This document shows positions 42,642 to 52,600 of a DNA stretch of 64,000 nt, in pieces. The stretch's first letter is position 1. Each line of letters opens with the position of its first letter. Both the position numbers and the translations under genes were made by a program. The notes under the pieces were generated by a model that was not told the origin of the DNA, made no database searches, and saw nothing but the letters and a program-made list of their open reading frames with translations. Source of the stretch: Flavobacteriales bacterium (GTDB lineage: Bacteria; Bacteroidota; Bacteroidia; Flavobacteriales_C; GCA-002722245); NCBI GenBank assembly GCA_023251095.1, contig JAHEZL010000002.1, positions 124,001 through 188,000 on the forward strand, written 5' to 3'.

Positions 42642-43799
42642 ATGAACATATATTACCGAAAACAAATCTGGAAAATTACTTTACTCACCATTGCCGTGGG
42701 TATTGCCCTCTTGTCGTTGTGGTATACCAATAAGCTGGTAGAAAAATTATCCAAGGAGGAAGAAAAAAAAGTGAAGCTCTGGGCCGAAGGCACCAAACGC
42801 CTTACCAGCATGGAAACCACGATGAGTGAAATAAGTTTTTTATTCAATACGGTGGTGCAAAACAATACTACTGTTCCGGTTATTTTAACCAATCAGCAAG
42901 GAGAAATTGTTTCCTGGAGAAATCTGGATTCGCTGAAGGCTGTAAGCAGTCCCGATTATGTGAAAGAGGAATTGGCGGAAATGAAAGCAGATCATGATCC
43001 TATTATTATTCCTTTAACCGACAATCATTTCAACTACATTTATTACAAGGATTCTTTGTTGCTCACTCAGCTGAGGTATTATCCTTACGCTCAGCTAACG
43101 GTGATTGCTATTTTTATTCTGGTATCCTATCTCGCTTTTTCTTCCAGCAGAAATGCCGAGCAAAATCAGGTTTGGGTGGGAATGGCTAAAGAAACCGCAC
43201 ATCAGCTGGGAACGCCCTTGTCGTCATTGATGGGCTGGCTGGAATATCTTAAATCAACCGGACTGGATGAAGCTACGAGTTCAGAAATTGAAAAAGACAT
43301 CAATCGTTTAGAAACTGTTACGCAACGATTTTCCAAGATTGGAGCCACTCCTGTGTTAACTCCTTTGCAGATAAAAACAGTAGTGGAGGAATCTTTGCAT
43401 TATTTGAAAACGCGGGTTTCTAAAAAAGTTGAATTGGAATTAATTGTTGAGTGTGATGACCAACAAATGGTGCCGCTCAATCAGCCTTTGTTTGAATGGG
43501 TGATTGAAAATTTATTTAAAAATGCGGTGGATGCAATGGAAGGGGAAGGCAGCCTGAAAGTGATCATCAGCGAGAAAGGCAAACATGCTTTTATTGATTT
43601 TACCGATACGGGAAAAGGAGTCAATTCATCCGACTTCAAAAGAATTTTCCGTCCTGGATTTACCACTAAAACCAGAGGTTGGGGCTTAGGTTTATCTCTG
43701 GCAAAACGCATCGTTGAATATTACCACAGAGGAAAAATATTTGTAAAGGAATCTCAGCCCGGAAAAGGCAGCACCTTTAGAGTGGCTTTGAAAAAATAG
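42642..43799 (+). CDS. membrane sensor histidine kinase with HQLGTPLSS box
   Basis: A 385-aa kinase with two membrane helices (about residues 10-29 and 145-165) flanking a periplasmic sensor domain of about 115 residues. The phospho-acceptor region is AKETAHQLGTPLSSLMGWLEYL (His near 187; HQLGTP replaces the usual HELRTP), a variant common in Bacteroidota. HATPase_c boxes are N (ENLFKNAVDAM), G1 (DTGKGVN) and G2 (GWGLGLSLAKRIVE). It precedes hemW by one base and follows the AsmA-like gene; no response regulator is near, so its output is unknown. Confidence 0.93.
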   Translation: MNIYYRKQIWKITLLTIAVGIALLSLWYTNKLVEKLSKEEEKKVKLWAEGTKRLTSMETTMSEISFLFNTVVQNNTTVPVILTNQQGEIVSWRNLDSLKAVSSPDYVKEELAEMKADHDPIIIPLTDNHFNYIYYKDSLLLTQLRYYPYAQLTVIAIFILVSYLAFSSSRNAEQNQVWVGMAKETAHQLGTPLSSLMGWLEYLKSTGLDEATSSEIEKDINRLETVTQRFSKIGATPVLTPLQIKTVVEESLHYLKTRVSKKVELELIVECDDQQMVPLNQPLFEWVIENLFKNAVDAMEGEGSLKVIISEKGKHAFIDFTDTGKGVNSSDFKRIFRPGFTTKTRGWGLGLSLAKRIVEYYHRGKIFVKESQPGKGSTFRVALKK

Positions 43800-43800
43800 G

Positions 43801-44928
43801 ATGTCGGGAATTTATATTCATATTCCGTTTTGTAAGCAGAGCTGTAATTACTGCGACTTCCATTTTTCCATTACTTTCAAGGGATACAGAGAAAGAATGA
43901 TTGCTGCGTTGTGCAAAGAAATTGAAGTTCAGAAAGATTTTTTAGCTGATCCCATTCAAACCATTTACTTCGGAGGAGGCACGCCTTCCTTGCTTTCAGG
44001 CGAGGAACTGACCTTAATTTTAAATACTGTTCATCGCACTTTTGATGTTTCACAAGTAAAGGAAATTACATTAGAAGCCAACCCCGACGATTTAAATCAA
44101 CAACAATTAAAAGCCATTCAGGCAGCCGGGATCAATCGTTTGAGCATAGGAATCCAGTCGTTTTTTGAAGAAGATTTACAATACATGAACAGGGCGCACA
44201 ACGCGCAACAAGCTTTGGAGTGCGTGACTTTGGCGAGAACATCGGGCATTGAAAATATCAGCATCGATTTGATTTATGGTTTTCCTGGACTTACGGAAGA
44301 AAAATGGCAAAGCAATTTGAATCAGGCGATTTCTTTAGGGATTCAACACATTTCTTCTTATTCCATGACAGTGGAATCCGGTACGGCTTTAAGCAAACAA
44401 ATTGCCAAAGGAAAAGCTTTGCCTGTGGATGACGAGCAAAGCATTCAGCATTTTAAAATGCTTCAGAAAAGCTTGAAATCAGGGGGATATGTTCATTATG
44501 AAATATCTAATTTTTGTTTGCCCCATGCTGAATCCAAACACAATTCATCGTACTGGAAAGGCAAAAAATATTTAGGGATAGGCCCTTCTGCGCATTCTTT
44601 CGACGGGGAAAATCGCTATTGGAATGTGTCGAATAACCTGCGCTACATGGATGCCATTGAAAAAAATACTGTTCCGCAGGAGAAGGAAGAAATTTCAAAT
44701 ACTACTGCTTACAACGAGTATGTTCTTACCCGTTTGCGTACCATTTGGGGTGTTGAAGAAAAAGCACTTTTACAATTTAGCGAGTTGTGCCGGCAAACCT
44801 TTCATAAAGAAATTCAAAAATATCTGGCTCAGGGAGAAGTTCTTTTTTCACAGGGAAAATACACCTTAAGCGATGATGGGAAATTTATTGCCGACAGGAT
44901 TGCTTCGGATTTATTTGTTGTGGAATAG
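43801..44928 (+). CDS. hemW: HemW-type radical SAM protein (coproporphyrinogen III oxidase-like)
   Basis: A 375-aa radical SAM protein. The [4Fe-4S] cluster ligands are C11, C15 and C18 in HIPFCKQSCNYCDFHF. YFGGGTPSLL, ITLEANPDD and RLSIGIQSFFEEDLQYMNRAH are the HemN/HemW core blocks, and a C-terminal HemW-like domain follows (LTRLRTIWGVEEK). The length and the CxxxCxxC without extra N-terminal elements favour HemW, a heme chaperone, over HemN, the oxygen-independent coproporphyrinogen oxidase. It starts one base after the kinase stop codon, so the two are co-transcribed. Confidence 0.92.
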   Translation: MSGIYIHIPFCKQSCNYCDFHFSITFKGYRERMIAALCKEIEVQKDFLADPIQTIYFGGGTPSLLSGEELTLILNTVHRTFDVSQVKEITLEANPDDLNQQQLKAIQAAGINRLSIGIQSFFEEDLQYMNRAHNAQQALECVTLARTSGIENISIDLIYGFPGLTEEKWQSNLNQAISLGIQHISSYSMTVESGTALSKQIAKGKALPVDDEQSIQHFKMLQKSLKSGGYVHYEISNFCLPHAESKHNSSYWKGKKYLGIGPSAHSFDGENRYWNVSNNLRYMDAIEKNTVPQEKEEISNTTAYNEYVLTRLRTIWGVEEKALLQFSELCRQTFHKEIQKYLAQGEVLFSQGKYTLSDDGKFIADRIASDLFVVE

Positions 44929-44947
44929 TAAAATCTATTTAATCTTT

Positions 44948-44955
44948 TATTTTTG
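44948..44955 (+). promoter_or_regulatory. possible -7 box of the Lrp/AsnC gene
   Basis: TATTTTTG fits TAnnTTTG and lies 33 bases before the ATG at 44989. The nearest TTTG or TTG upstream is about 27 bases away, too far for the consensus, so the call is weak. Confidence 0.38.
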
Positions 44956-44988
44956 CAGCTAAGGGGGGTGAATTAATCAAACGCCAAA

Positions 44989-45453
44989 ATGAAACTAGAC
45001 AAAATCGATCTTAAAATTTTACGCGCTTTGCAACGGGATGGGCGCATTACCAATTTGCAATTGAGTCAGGATATTGGCTTGTCTCCCGCGCCAACGCTGG
45101 AAAGAGTAAAAAAGCTGGAAGGCGCCGGTGTCATTGCCAGCTATCATGCGGCAGTGAACGAACAACAATTGGGTTTGGGTATTCAGGCTTTTATTTCCAT
45201 TTCCCTAACCCGTCAGATTGACAATGCTATCGCTGGATTTAAATCTAAAATCAACGACATTCCCGAAATCATGGAGTGTTATCAAATAACAGGTAATGCA
45301 GATTATCTGGTGAAAATAATGGTGAAAGACATTCCTTCTTTCGAGCAATTGATTTCCAATAAACTCAGTAAAATTGAGGAAATAGGACAAATGCATTCTA
45401 TGGTGATTTTGTCAAAAATTAAGGATGCTAAAGAAGTGCCGTTAGAATATTAA
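44989..45453 (+). CDS. Lrp/AsnC-family transcriptional regulator
   Basis: A 154-aa feast/famine regulator. The N-terminal helix-turn-helix (KIDLKILRALQRDGRITNLQLSQDIGLSPAPTLERVKKLE; landmark pieces only) and the C-terminal RAM ligand domain (ISISLTRQIDNAI, ECYQITGNADYLVKIMVKDI) are complete. Members sense amino acids and act as octamers. Target genes are not evident from context. A perfect 12-bp hairpin overlaps its stop codon (45450-45476) and may terminate the transcript. Confidence 0.94.
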   Translation: MKLDKIDLKILRALQRDGRITNLQLSQDIGLSPAPTLERVKKLEGAGVIASYHAAVNEQQLGLGIQAFISISLTRQIDNAIAGFKSKINDIPEIMECYQITGNADYLVKIMVKDIPSFEQLISNKLSKIEEIGQMHSMVILSKIKDAKEVPLEY

Positions 45454-45476
45454 ATAATTGATTTTCAATTATTTAA
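45450..45476 (+). terminator. AT-rich hairpin overlapping the Lrp/AsnC stop codon
   Basis: TTAAATAATTGA (45450-45461) pairs perfectly with TCAATTATTTAA (45465-45476) around TTT, and TTTG follows. The stem contains the TAA stop. It is all A/T except one pair, so as an intrinsic terminator it would be weak; it could instead be an operator. Confidence 0.45.
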
Positions 45477-45554
45477 TTTGTTAAATTTCTAAACATTCGA
45501 AACTTTTCTTGAATTTACCCGATACACTAGTCAGGGTGATTAAAGTGAAGTTGT

Positions 45555-46106
45555 ATGAAAAAGATAATTGTAATTCTGCTGTTATTGGCTTTGCTCCTGA
45601 GTTGTGATAAAGCCAAAAAAAATGAAGAAGGCTATCAGGTCTTTATAATCCGACAAGGCCACCATGAATCTTTCAGTTCGGCCACGCCTTTAAAGGATTC
45701 CGTATTAAGTTTTAAAGTTGTTTTTGATTCCTCGGCGATTTATTCCATTGAGGATTCTGAAGACGTTACCGACGTTAACAAGCTTTTTGGTATGACGGAT
45801 TGCGGGATTGCCAATCATATGAACAGCGCGCGTGTAGGCTGGAGGTGGTTTAAGGACAGCTTACAATTGTTTGCGTATGTTTATTCCAACGGAAAACGTT
45901 CTATTACTTACATGACTTCTGTGATTATTGGTCGCGAAATCGACTGTTCGATTACAGCAGTCAAAAACAAATATATTTTCCGAATCAATGATGTTTCCCA
46001 TTCACAGCAAAGGGATTGCAGTGAAAATGATAGGTATATGTTGTATCCTTTTTTTGGGGGAAATGAGTCCGCTCCTCACAACATAAGAATCAAAATTGCA
46101 TACTGA
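45555..46106 (+). CDS. hypothetical lipoprotein
   Basis: A 183-aa lipoprotein. The signal is hydrophobic to residue about 16 with lipobox L-L-L-S-C, followed by Asp at mature position 2. The mature part is beta-rich with paired strands (SARVGWRWFKDSLQLFAYVYSN, YMTSVIIGREIDCSITAVKN), a pattern suggesting a jelly-roll or lipocalin-like sandwich. Two internal cysteines could form a disulfide. I do not recognise the family. It lies between an Lrp/AsnC gene and a SET-domain gene with its own spacing on both sides. Confidence 0.72.
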   Translation: MKKIIVILLLLALLLSCDKAKKNEEGYQVFIIRQGHHESFSSATPLKDSVLSFKVVFDSSAIYSIEDSEDVTDVNKLFGMTDCGIANHMNSARVGWRWFKDSLQLFAYVYSNGKRSITYMTSVIIGREIDCSITAVKNKYIFRINDVSHSQQRDCSENDRYMLYPFFGGNESAPHNIRIKIAY

Positions 46107-46192
46107 TCGCACAATGATTTTCACTAAGCACTGTTGATTAGAATTTCGTTTTTGAAGAACAAGAGAAGATTTATTTTTTTGTTTTGTAGAAG

Positions 46193-46588
46193 ATGGAAAT
46201 AAAGCAATCAGGAAAAATGCTCGGACTCTTCAGCTCCTCGTTTTACGATAAGGGCGATGTGGTTCTCAAAATCAGCGGGCCTTTGTTGGATCATCCGGAG
46301 CAAACTTCCATTCAAATCGGACCAAATAAGCATGTAGATGTGGATGCCCCGGCTAAATTCATCAATCATTCCTGTAAACCGAACACAAAAATTGATGGGG
46401 AACAAATCGTCGCCATCCAAAAAATTCACCCCGGGGAGGAAATCTTTTTTGATTATCAGAGCAGCGAATATGAGTTGGCAGCATCTTTTATTTGTAGAGA
46501 ATGCGGCCAGTGGGTGAAAGGCATGAAATTTAAGCATGAAAATGTTTGCTTACAGGCAGAGGAGCATAAAATTATGGAAACCCAATAA
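46193..46588 (+). CDS. small SET-domain protein
   Basis: A 131-aa protein with the key SET motifs: NHSCKPN at residues 58-64 (cofactor and substrate pocket) and GEEIFFDY at 81-88 (pseudoknot with catalytic Tyr). A post-SET-like C-R-E-C-G pair of cysteines follows at 101 and 104, with another Cys at 119. SET domains transfer a methyl group from S-adenosylmethionine to lysine. In bacteria targets are mostly unknown. The domain is compact, lacking the long insert of eukaryotic enzymes. It precedes the giant adhesin gene by 48 bases, but no functional link is established. Confidence 0.82.
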   Translation: MEIKQSGKMLGLFSSSFYDKGDVVLKISGPLLDHPEQTSIQIGPNKHVDVDAPAKFINHSCKPNTKIDGEQIVAIQKIHPGEEIFFDYQSSEYELAASFICRECGQWVKGMKFKHENVCLQAEEHKIMETQ

Positions 46589-46636
46589 AGAAGGGCGCGT
46601 AGAACGAATTACTCCCACAAGGAGAGAACACTTAAA

Positions 46637-49600
46637 ATGTTGAGAAAAAAGTTCAAAATAGCGGCATTTTTCATTGCCTTTTTGTTTTCCTTTTCAGGAT
46701 TGCAGGCCGCCCGTTACTGGGTGGGAAATGGCGGTAACTGGAGCGATCCGGCACATTGGTCGAAAACCAGTGGCGGATCTGGCGGAGCATCTTTGCCGAC
46801 AGAATCAGATGCAGTGATTTTTGATGGCAACTCATTTTCACAATCCAATCAAAGTATAATTATTGATAGAAATGTAGCTGTTGCAGGAATGGATTGGCTT
46901 AAGGTAACTAATCATCCACGATTGGCTGGTGCCGCGCAATTTCAATTAACGTTATATGGACCTGTGTTCTTCCCTCAGAATTTAACTAATGATTTTGAAG
47001 GGAAGGTGCTTTTTGTATTTGCTACCCCTAGCTCTCCTGAAAGTAATTTCTATGACAATGATTTTAAGGGTGTAGTGGAAGGAAAATATGATCCTGAAAA
47101 TATTGTGCTTAAAAAAATTAAGAAAGCAGCTGGAAACCAGGTGTTGAGCGCTATTACCGATTTTACTGTTACGTACAACGACGCCGATTGCGGTTGCAAT
47201 GGGTGGATAAAGGTTGCTACGATTACAGGAGGTACAGCTCCTTTTACCTATTCCTACACTCCAGCGCAAGTAGGCGGCTATTCTGGCGAGCCTTCTGACT
47301 CTATATATAACTTGTGTCCTCAGACTTATGGGGTGAGGATAAGAGATACAGACGGACATCAAAGGCTTGAATTTCAAAATATCGCAGGTCCACCAACAGG
47401 TCCTTTTTCTATTGTGTTTGACCCAGTTGTAAATAACACATGTTTCCAAAGTTGTGATGGCCAGATTCCAATGTCTCAAGCAACAGGGGGATATTATCCT
47501 TATACCTATTTGTGGAATGACCCAGCTGCTCAAACAGATTCTATTGGAGATAATTTGTGTGCTGGAATTTATACTGTAACTGCTACCGATAATGCAGGTT
47601 GTGTGCAATCTTTTACCGATACCATCACTGAGCCTACACTTTTGGTTGCTTCAATTTTAAGTCAAACAAACGTAGATTGCGGAGGAAGGTCAACAGGCGC
47701 AGCAACAGGAACTGCATCAGGAGGAACCGCTCCATATACCTACAGATGGTATGATGCAGGTGGTACAATGGCTGCTGCAAAAGCAGGATTGGCTGCTGGC
47801 ACGTATCACGTTGAAGTTACTGATGCCAATGGTTGTTTGGATACTGCTACCGTGATTATTACTGAACCTACACCTGTTGTTATTAGCGCCAACACCGATC
47901 AAAATATAGTTTGTAACGGTGTTTGCATTGGTCAGGTATCGTATACAGGTTCGGGTGGAACAGGAGCACTTAGTTATTCGTGGTATGATATTGTTGGAAC
48001 ACCAACTACAACTCCTGTATCTAGTCTTTGTGCGGGAACTTATAATGTTGAAATTACCGACGCTAATGGCTGCAAGGACACAGCTACTACTTCTGTAACA
48101 AGTCCAGGTGCTTTGGTTGCAACAATAATTGCACACACTGATGTGCTTTGTCGCGGTTTGTGCAATGGGGATGCAACTGTTAGTGCTGCTGGTGGAGTTG
48201 CTCCATACACTTACGATTGGTACAATCTTTTTGCTCAAACCACTACGGTGGGAACGGGTATGTGTGCAGGCGCATCGAATGTTGAGGTTACTGATGCCAA
48301 CGGATGTAAGGATACTGCTACCATTGTAATTACTCAGCCTGCAACCACACTTTTTGCAAGTATTGTATCTCAAACTGACAACGTTTGCTTTGGCGATTGT
48401 TTGGGCGATGCCGTTGTTCGTTCCAGCGGAGGTACCGGTGCACATACTTACAATTGGTATGATACTCCCGGTTTGGAAACTGATACTTTTGCATCAAATT
48501 TATGCGCCAACACTTATCACGTTGAGGTGACTGATGGGAATGGTTGTTTGGATACAACTTCAGTTTCAATTACAGCACCAAGTGCTGTAGGAGCAAATTT
48601 TATTGACAGCATTCCTTTAAATTGTAGTGGCGATTGCAATGGATCTTTAACTATCGCAGGTTTTGGTGGTACAGCAGGATATACTTATTTATGGCAAGCT
48701 CCAATTGCAGGTCAAACAACTACGGTGGTTTCCAGTTTATGCGCCGCTACTTATAATGTTGATGTGACCGATGCTTTAGGATGTACGGGCACAAGCACAT
48801 ACACTTTATCAGCCCCGTCGGCTTTGACAGCAGCAATGGCTACTCAAAGCAATGTAAGTTGTAATGGATTATGCGATGGTCAGCTCATTGCAGGGCCATC
48901 TGGCGGTACTGCTCCCTATGCTTACAATTGGTATACTAATGCAGGATCAGCAGCGATTTCTGTGAGCTCTTTGTGTATAGGAACTTACAGTGTAGAGGTC
49001 ACTGATGCGAATGGTTGTATAGATAGCGTTGACGCAACGATCACCCAACCAGCAGTTTTAGTAGCGTCTATCGCGTCTTCTACAAATTTGGTGTGTGGAG
49101 CGGTATGTAATGGAGATGCCACAGCGGCAGCGGCAGGCGGAACAGCAGCTTACACTTATAATTGGTATGATGCAGCCGGACAAACTACTATCAAAGCTGT
49201 AAATTTATGTGGTGGAACTTACAATGTTGAAGTTAGCGATGCCAATGGCTGTAAAGACACGGCTCAAGTGCTTATTGCTGCGCCCGTAGCGGTGGTGGCA
49301 ACCATAACAACTTCTAACAATGTTAGCTGTTTTGGGGCATGTGATGGGAATGCAATAGCTTTAGGTACAGGCGGTGTTGCGCCTATAAGTTACAGCTGGT
49401 ACGATGCTCCTGGAACTCCAGCCGTTGCTAATGTTTCCAATTTATGTCCGGGAACCTATAATGTAGAGGTAAGCGATTTAAGCGGTTGTAAGGATACAGT
49501 TGCAATTGCAGTTACACAGCCTTTCGCACTTGTGTTAAATGCGGGCGTTCCAACCAATCCGAGTTGTAATGGACAATGTACCGGAGTTGCTACCGTTGCG

Positions 49601-52600
49601 CCGATTGGGGGAACAGCGCCATACACCTATAATTGGTACGACGCTGCGGGCCAAACAACAGCTACAGCATCAAATTTGTGTGCAGGAACATATAATGTGG
49701 AAGTAACTGATGCCAATGGCTGTTTAGATACGCTCACGTTTGTTATCACCGAACCTGCCACACCGTTGGACATCACTTTGGTATCTTCTACTCAGGCTAC
49801 TTGTAATGGAATATGTGATGGAACAGCTACGGTTTTAGCCAGTGGAGGAACAGCAGGGTACACATATTCTTGGTATGATATGGTTGGACTTCCAACTGCG
49901 GCTGCACAAAACGCAATGTGTTTTGGTACTTTTCACGCTGAAGCCACTGACGTTAATGGCTGTAAGGACACTGTAGCAGTGGTGATCACTGCTCCTGTGG
50001 TGGTAGTTGCTGACATCACCGACAGCACCAATTTAACTTGTAACGGTATATGTATTGGAGACGCTACAGTAGCTGCTGTTGGTGGGACTTTACCTTATAC
50101 ATATGATTGGACTACGGCGGGCAATCAAAGCACGGCAATCGCTACCAATTTATGTAGTCAGATGCACCAAGTAACAGTCACTGATGCAAGTGGCTGTATA
50201 GATATTGATAGCGTAAACATTACTCAGCCTACTCCTGTATTGGGAACAATAATCGATTCAACCAATATTTCTTGTAATAGCTTATGTGACGGTGATGCAA
50301 CAGTAGATGGTTCAGGTGGGAATGGGCCTTATACCTATGTATGGTATGATGTTGCTGGAACACCTGCAACGGTTTTAGTAAACGCATTGTGTGTAGGAAC
50401 TTATCATGCTGAAATTACTGATGCAAGTGGTTGTTTAGATACTGTTTCTGTAAACATTGTTGAACCAACAGGATTAACTGCTTCGATATCTAAAGTAGAC
50501 ATTACCTGCAACGGATTGTGCGATGGAACGATGACAGCATTGCCAACTTCTGGAGGAACTGCACCTTATAGTTATAATTGGTATGATGCTGGAGGACAAA
50601 GCACTATTAGTATTAGTGGATTGTGTGCTGTAACAGCCAATGTAGAAGTAACCGATGCTAATGGTTGTTTGGATACTGCTGCTGCAACAATTGTTGAGCC
50701 TACAGATCTTACTTCTTCCGTTAGTGCTTCATCTACCCCAACTTGTGTTGGAATTTGTAACGGTTCAGCAACGGCTAGTCCTGCTGGAGGAACGGCTCCG
50801 TATAATTACAATTGGTATACCTCAGGAAATCAAATTACACCAAATGCGGTAAACATGTGTTCAGCTATACACTATGTTGAAATTACAGATGCCAATGGCT
50901 GTTTGGATACCCTTACTGTACCTATAATTGCTCCGGTCGTTGTAGTTGCTACAATCACTGATTCTACTGTAACGGCTTGTAGTTCGGTATGTATTGGTAC
51001 CGCCACAGTTTCAGCTTCTGGTGGTGCGATTCCCTATACATATGATTGGTTTACTGCAGGAAATCAAAATACAACAGTTGCCACTAATTTGTGTGTAGGG
51101 ATCAATCAGATAAGAGTAATAGATAACAATGGTTGCGTTGATACTGCCAGTGTACTAATTGGAATTTCCAGCACTCCTCTGGTGGTTACCGTTGTTGATT
51201 CCACCGGTGTTTTATGTTTTGGCGATTGCAACGGTGATGCTACCATTTTAGCGACAGACGGAACTGCACCATATATTTATGATTGGTACACTGCAGGAAA
51301 TCAAAATGGGATTACTGCCACCGTTCTTTGTTCGGGAATACACAGTGTATCTGTCACCGACGCGAATGGCTGTATAGATACTGCTAGCGTAGTGATCATA
51401 GCACCCACTCAAATTTCATTGAATTTATCGGCAAACAATCCAGTTTGTAACGGCGATAATAACGGTACAATATCTTCGGTTCCTTCTGGCGGAACAGCAC
51501 CTTATACACACCATTGGAGCAATGGGTCCGTAGCAAATGTTTTAGTAAATCTTGGTCCGGGAACATACATCGATACAGTTTCAGATGCCAACGGTTGTTT
51601 CGTAATCGATTCTGTAATACTGATTGATCCTGTGGTTGTTCAAGCTAATGCGGTTGCAACTTCTGTGTCTTGTCCTGGAATGGCGAATGCAATAGCATAT
51701 TCCATTCCTTCGGGAGGAACTGGTCCATTTAGTTTTTTATGGAGTACAGGAAGTGTCAATGATAGTATCACAGGATTAGCAACCGGTGTTTATTCTGTCA
51801 CCGTTACCGATAGTGTTGGATGTTCTGATGTTTCATCAGTAACAGTAACAGCGCCGGCTGCTTTGGCGCTTTCCGTTTCTCATAACGACGCTGTTTGTAT
51901 TTGTAATGGTGATGCTACTGTCACTGTTGGCGGAGGTACTGCACCGTATGCTTATTTATGGAATGATCTTTCTTCACAAACTGTAGCAAACGCAATTAAT
52001 CTTTGTGCGGGAGTTTACAGAGTAAGAGTAACAGATTCTTTGGGTTGTAAAGATAGTATACCAGTGAGTGTTTTAAACACTTCTACATTAACTGGGAATG
52101 TAGTAGATAGTATCCCTGCAACTTGTTTCACTTCTTGCGATGGATCAGGGATGGTTGCGGCTTCATTGGGACAAGCACCGTATACTTATTTGTGGAATGA
52201 TGTTGCCGCTACTCCTAATGATACAGCTACAAATTTATGCGCTGGAAATTATATTGTGAAGGTGACCGATGCAAACTCTTGTATTTACAATATTAACGTA
52301 ACCATTACTTCGCCACCAGCGGTTAACGGAATTAGTTCAGTCATTATGCCTTTGTGTTTTGGTGATTGTAACGGAACCGCTACATTGGTTCCTTCAGGTG
52401 GATCTGGCGGACCTTATACGCACAGTTGGGACACTGGATCGAGCAATGATTCCATTTTTAATCTTTGTGCTGCAACGTACAACGACACCATTACCGATGC
52501 CGCCAGCTGTACCGGAATAGTAGCCGTTGTTGTTAGTCAGCCAACCCTCCTCACACTAGCACCTACAAAAACCAACATAACCTGTAACGGCGCCGGAAAT

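Noticed and set aside
46982-48445. Long minus-strand frames inside the giant adhesin gene
   Set aside because: They are antisense shadows of a repetitive, codon-biased coding region; they carry Ser/Cys/Asn-rich nonsense and no family signature.
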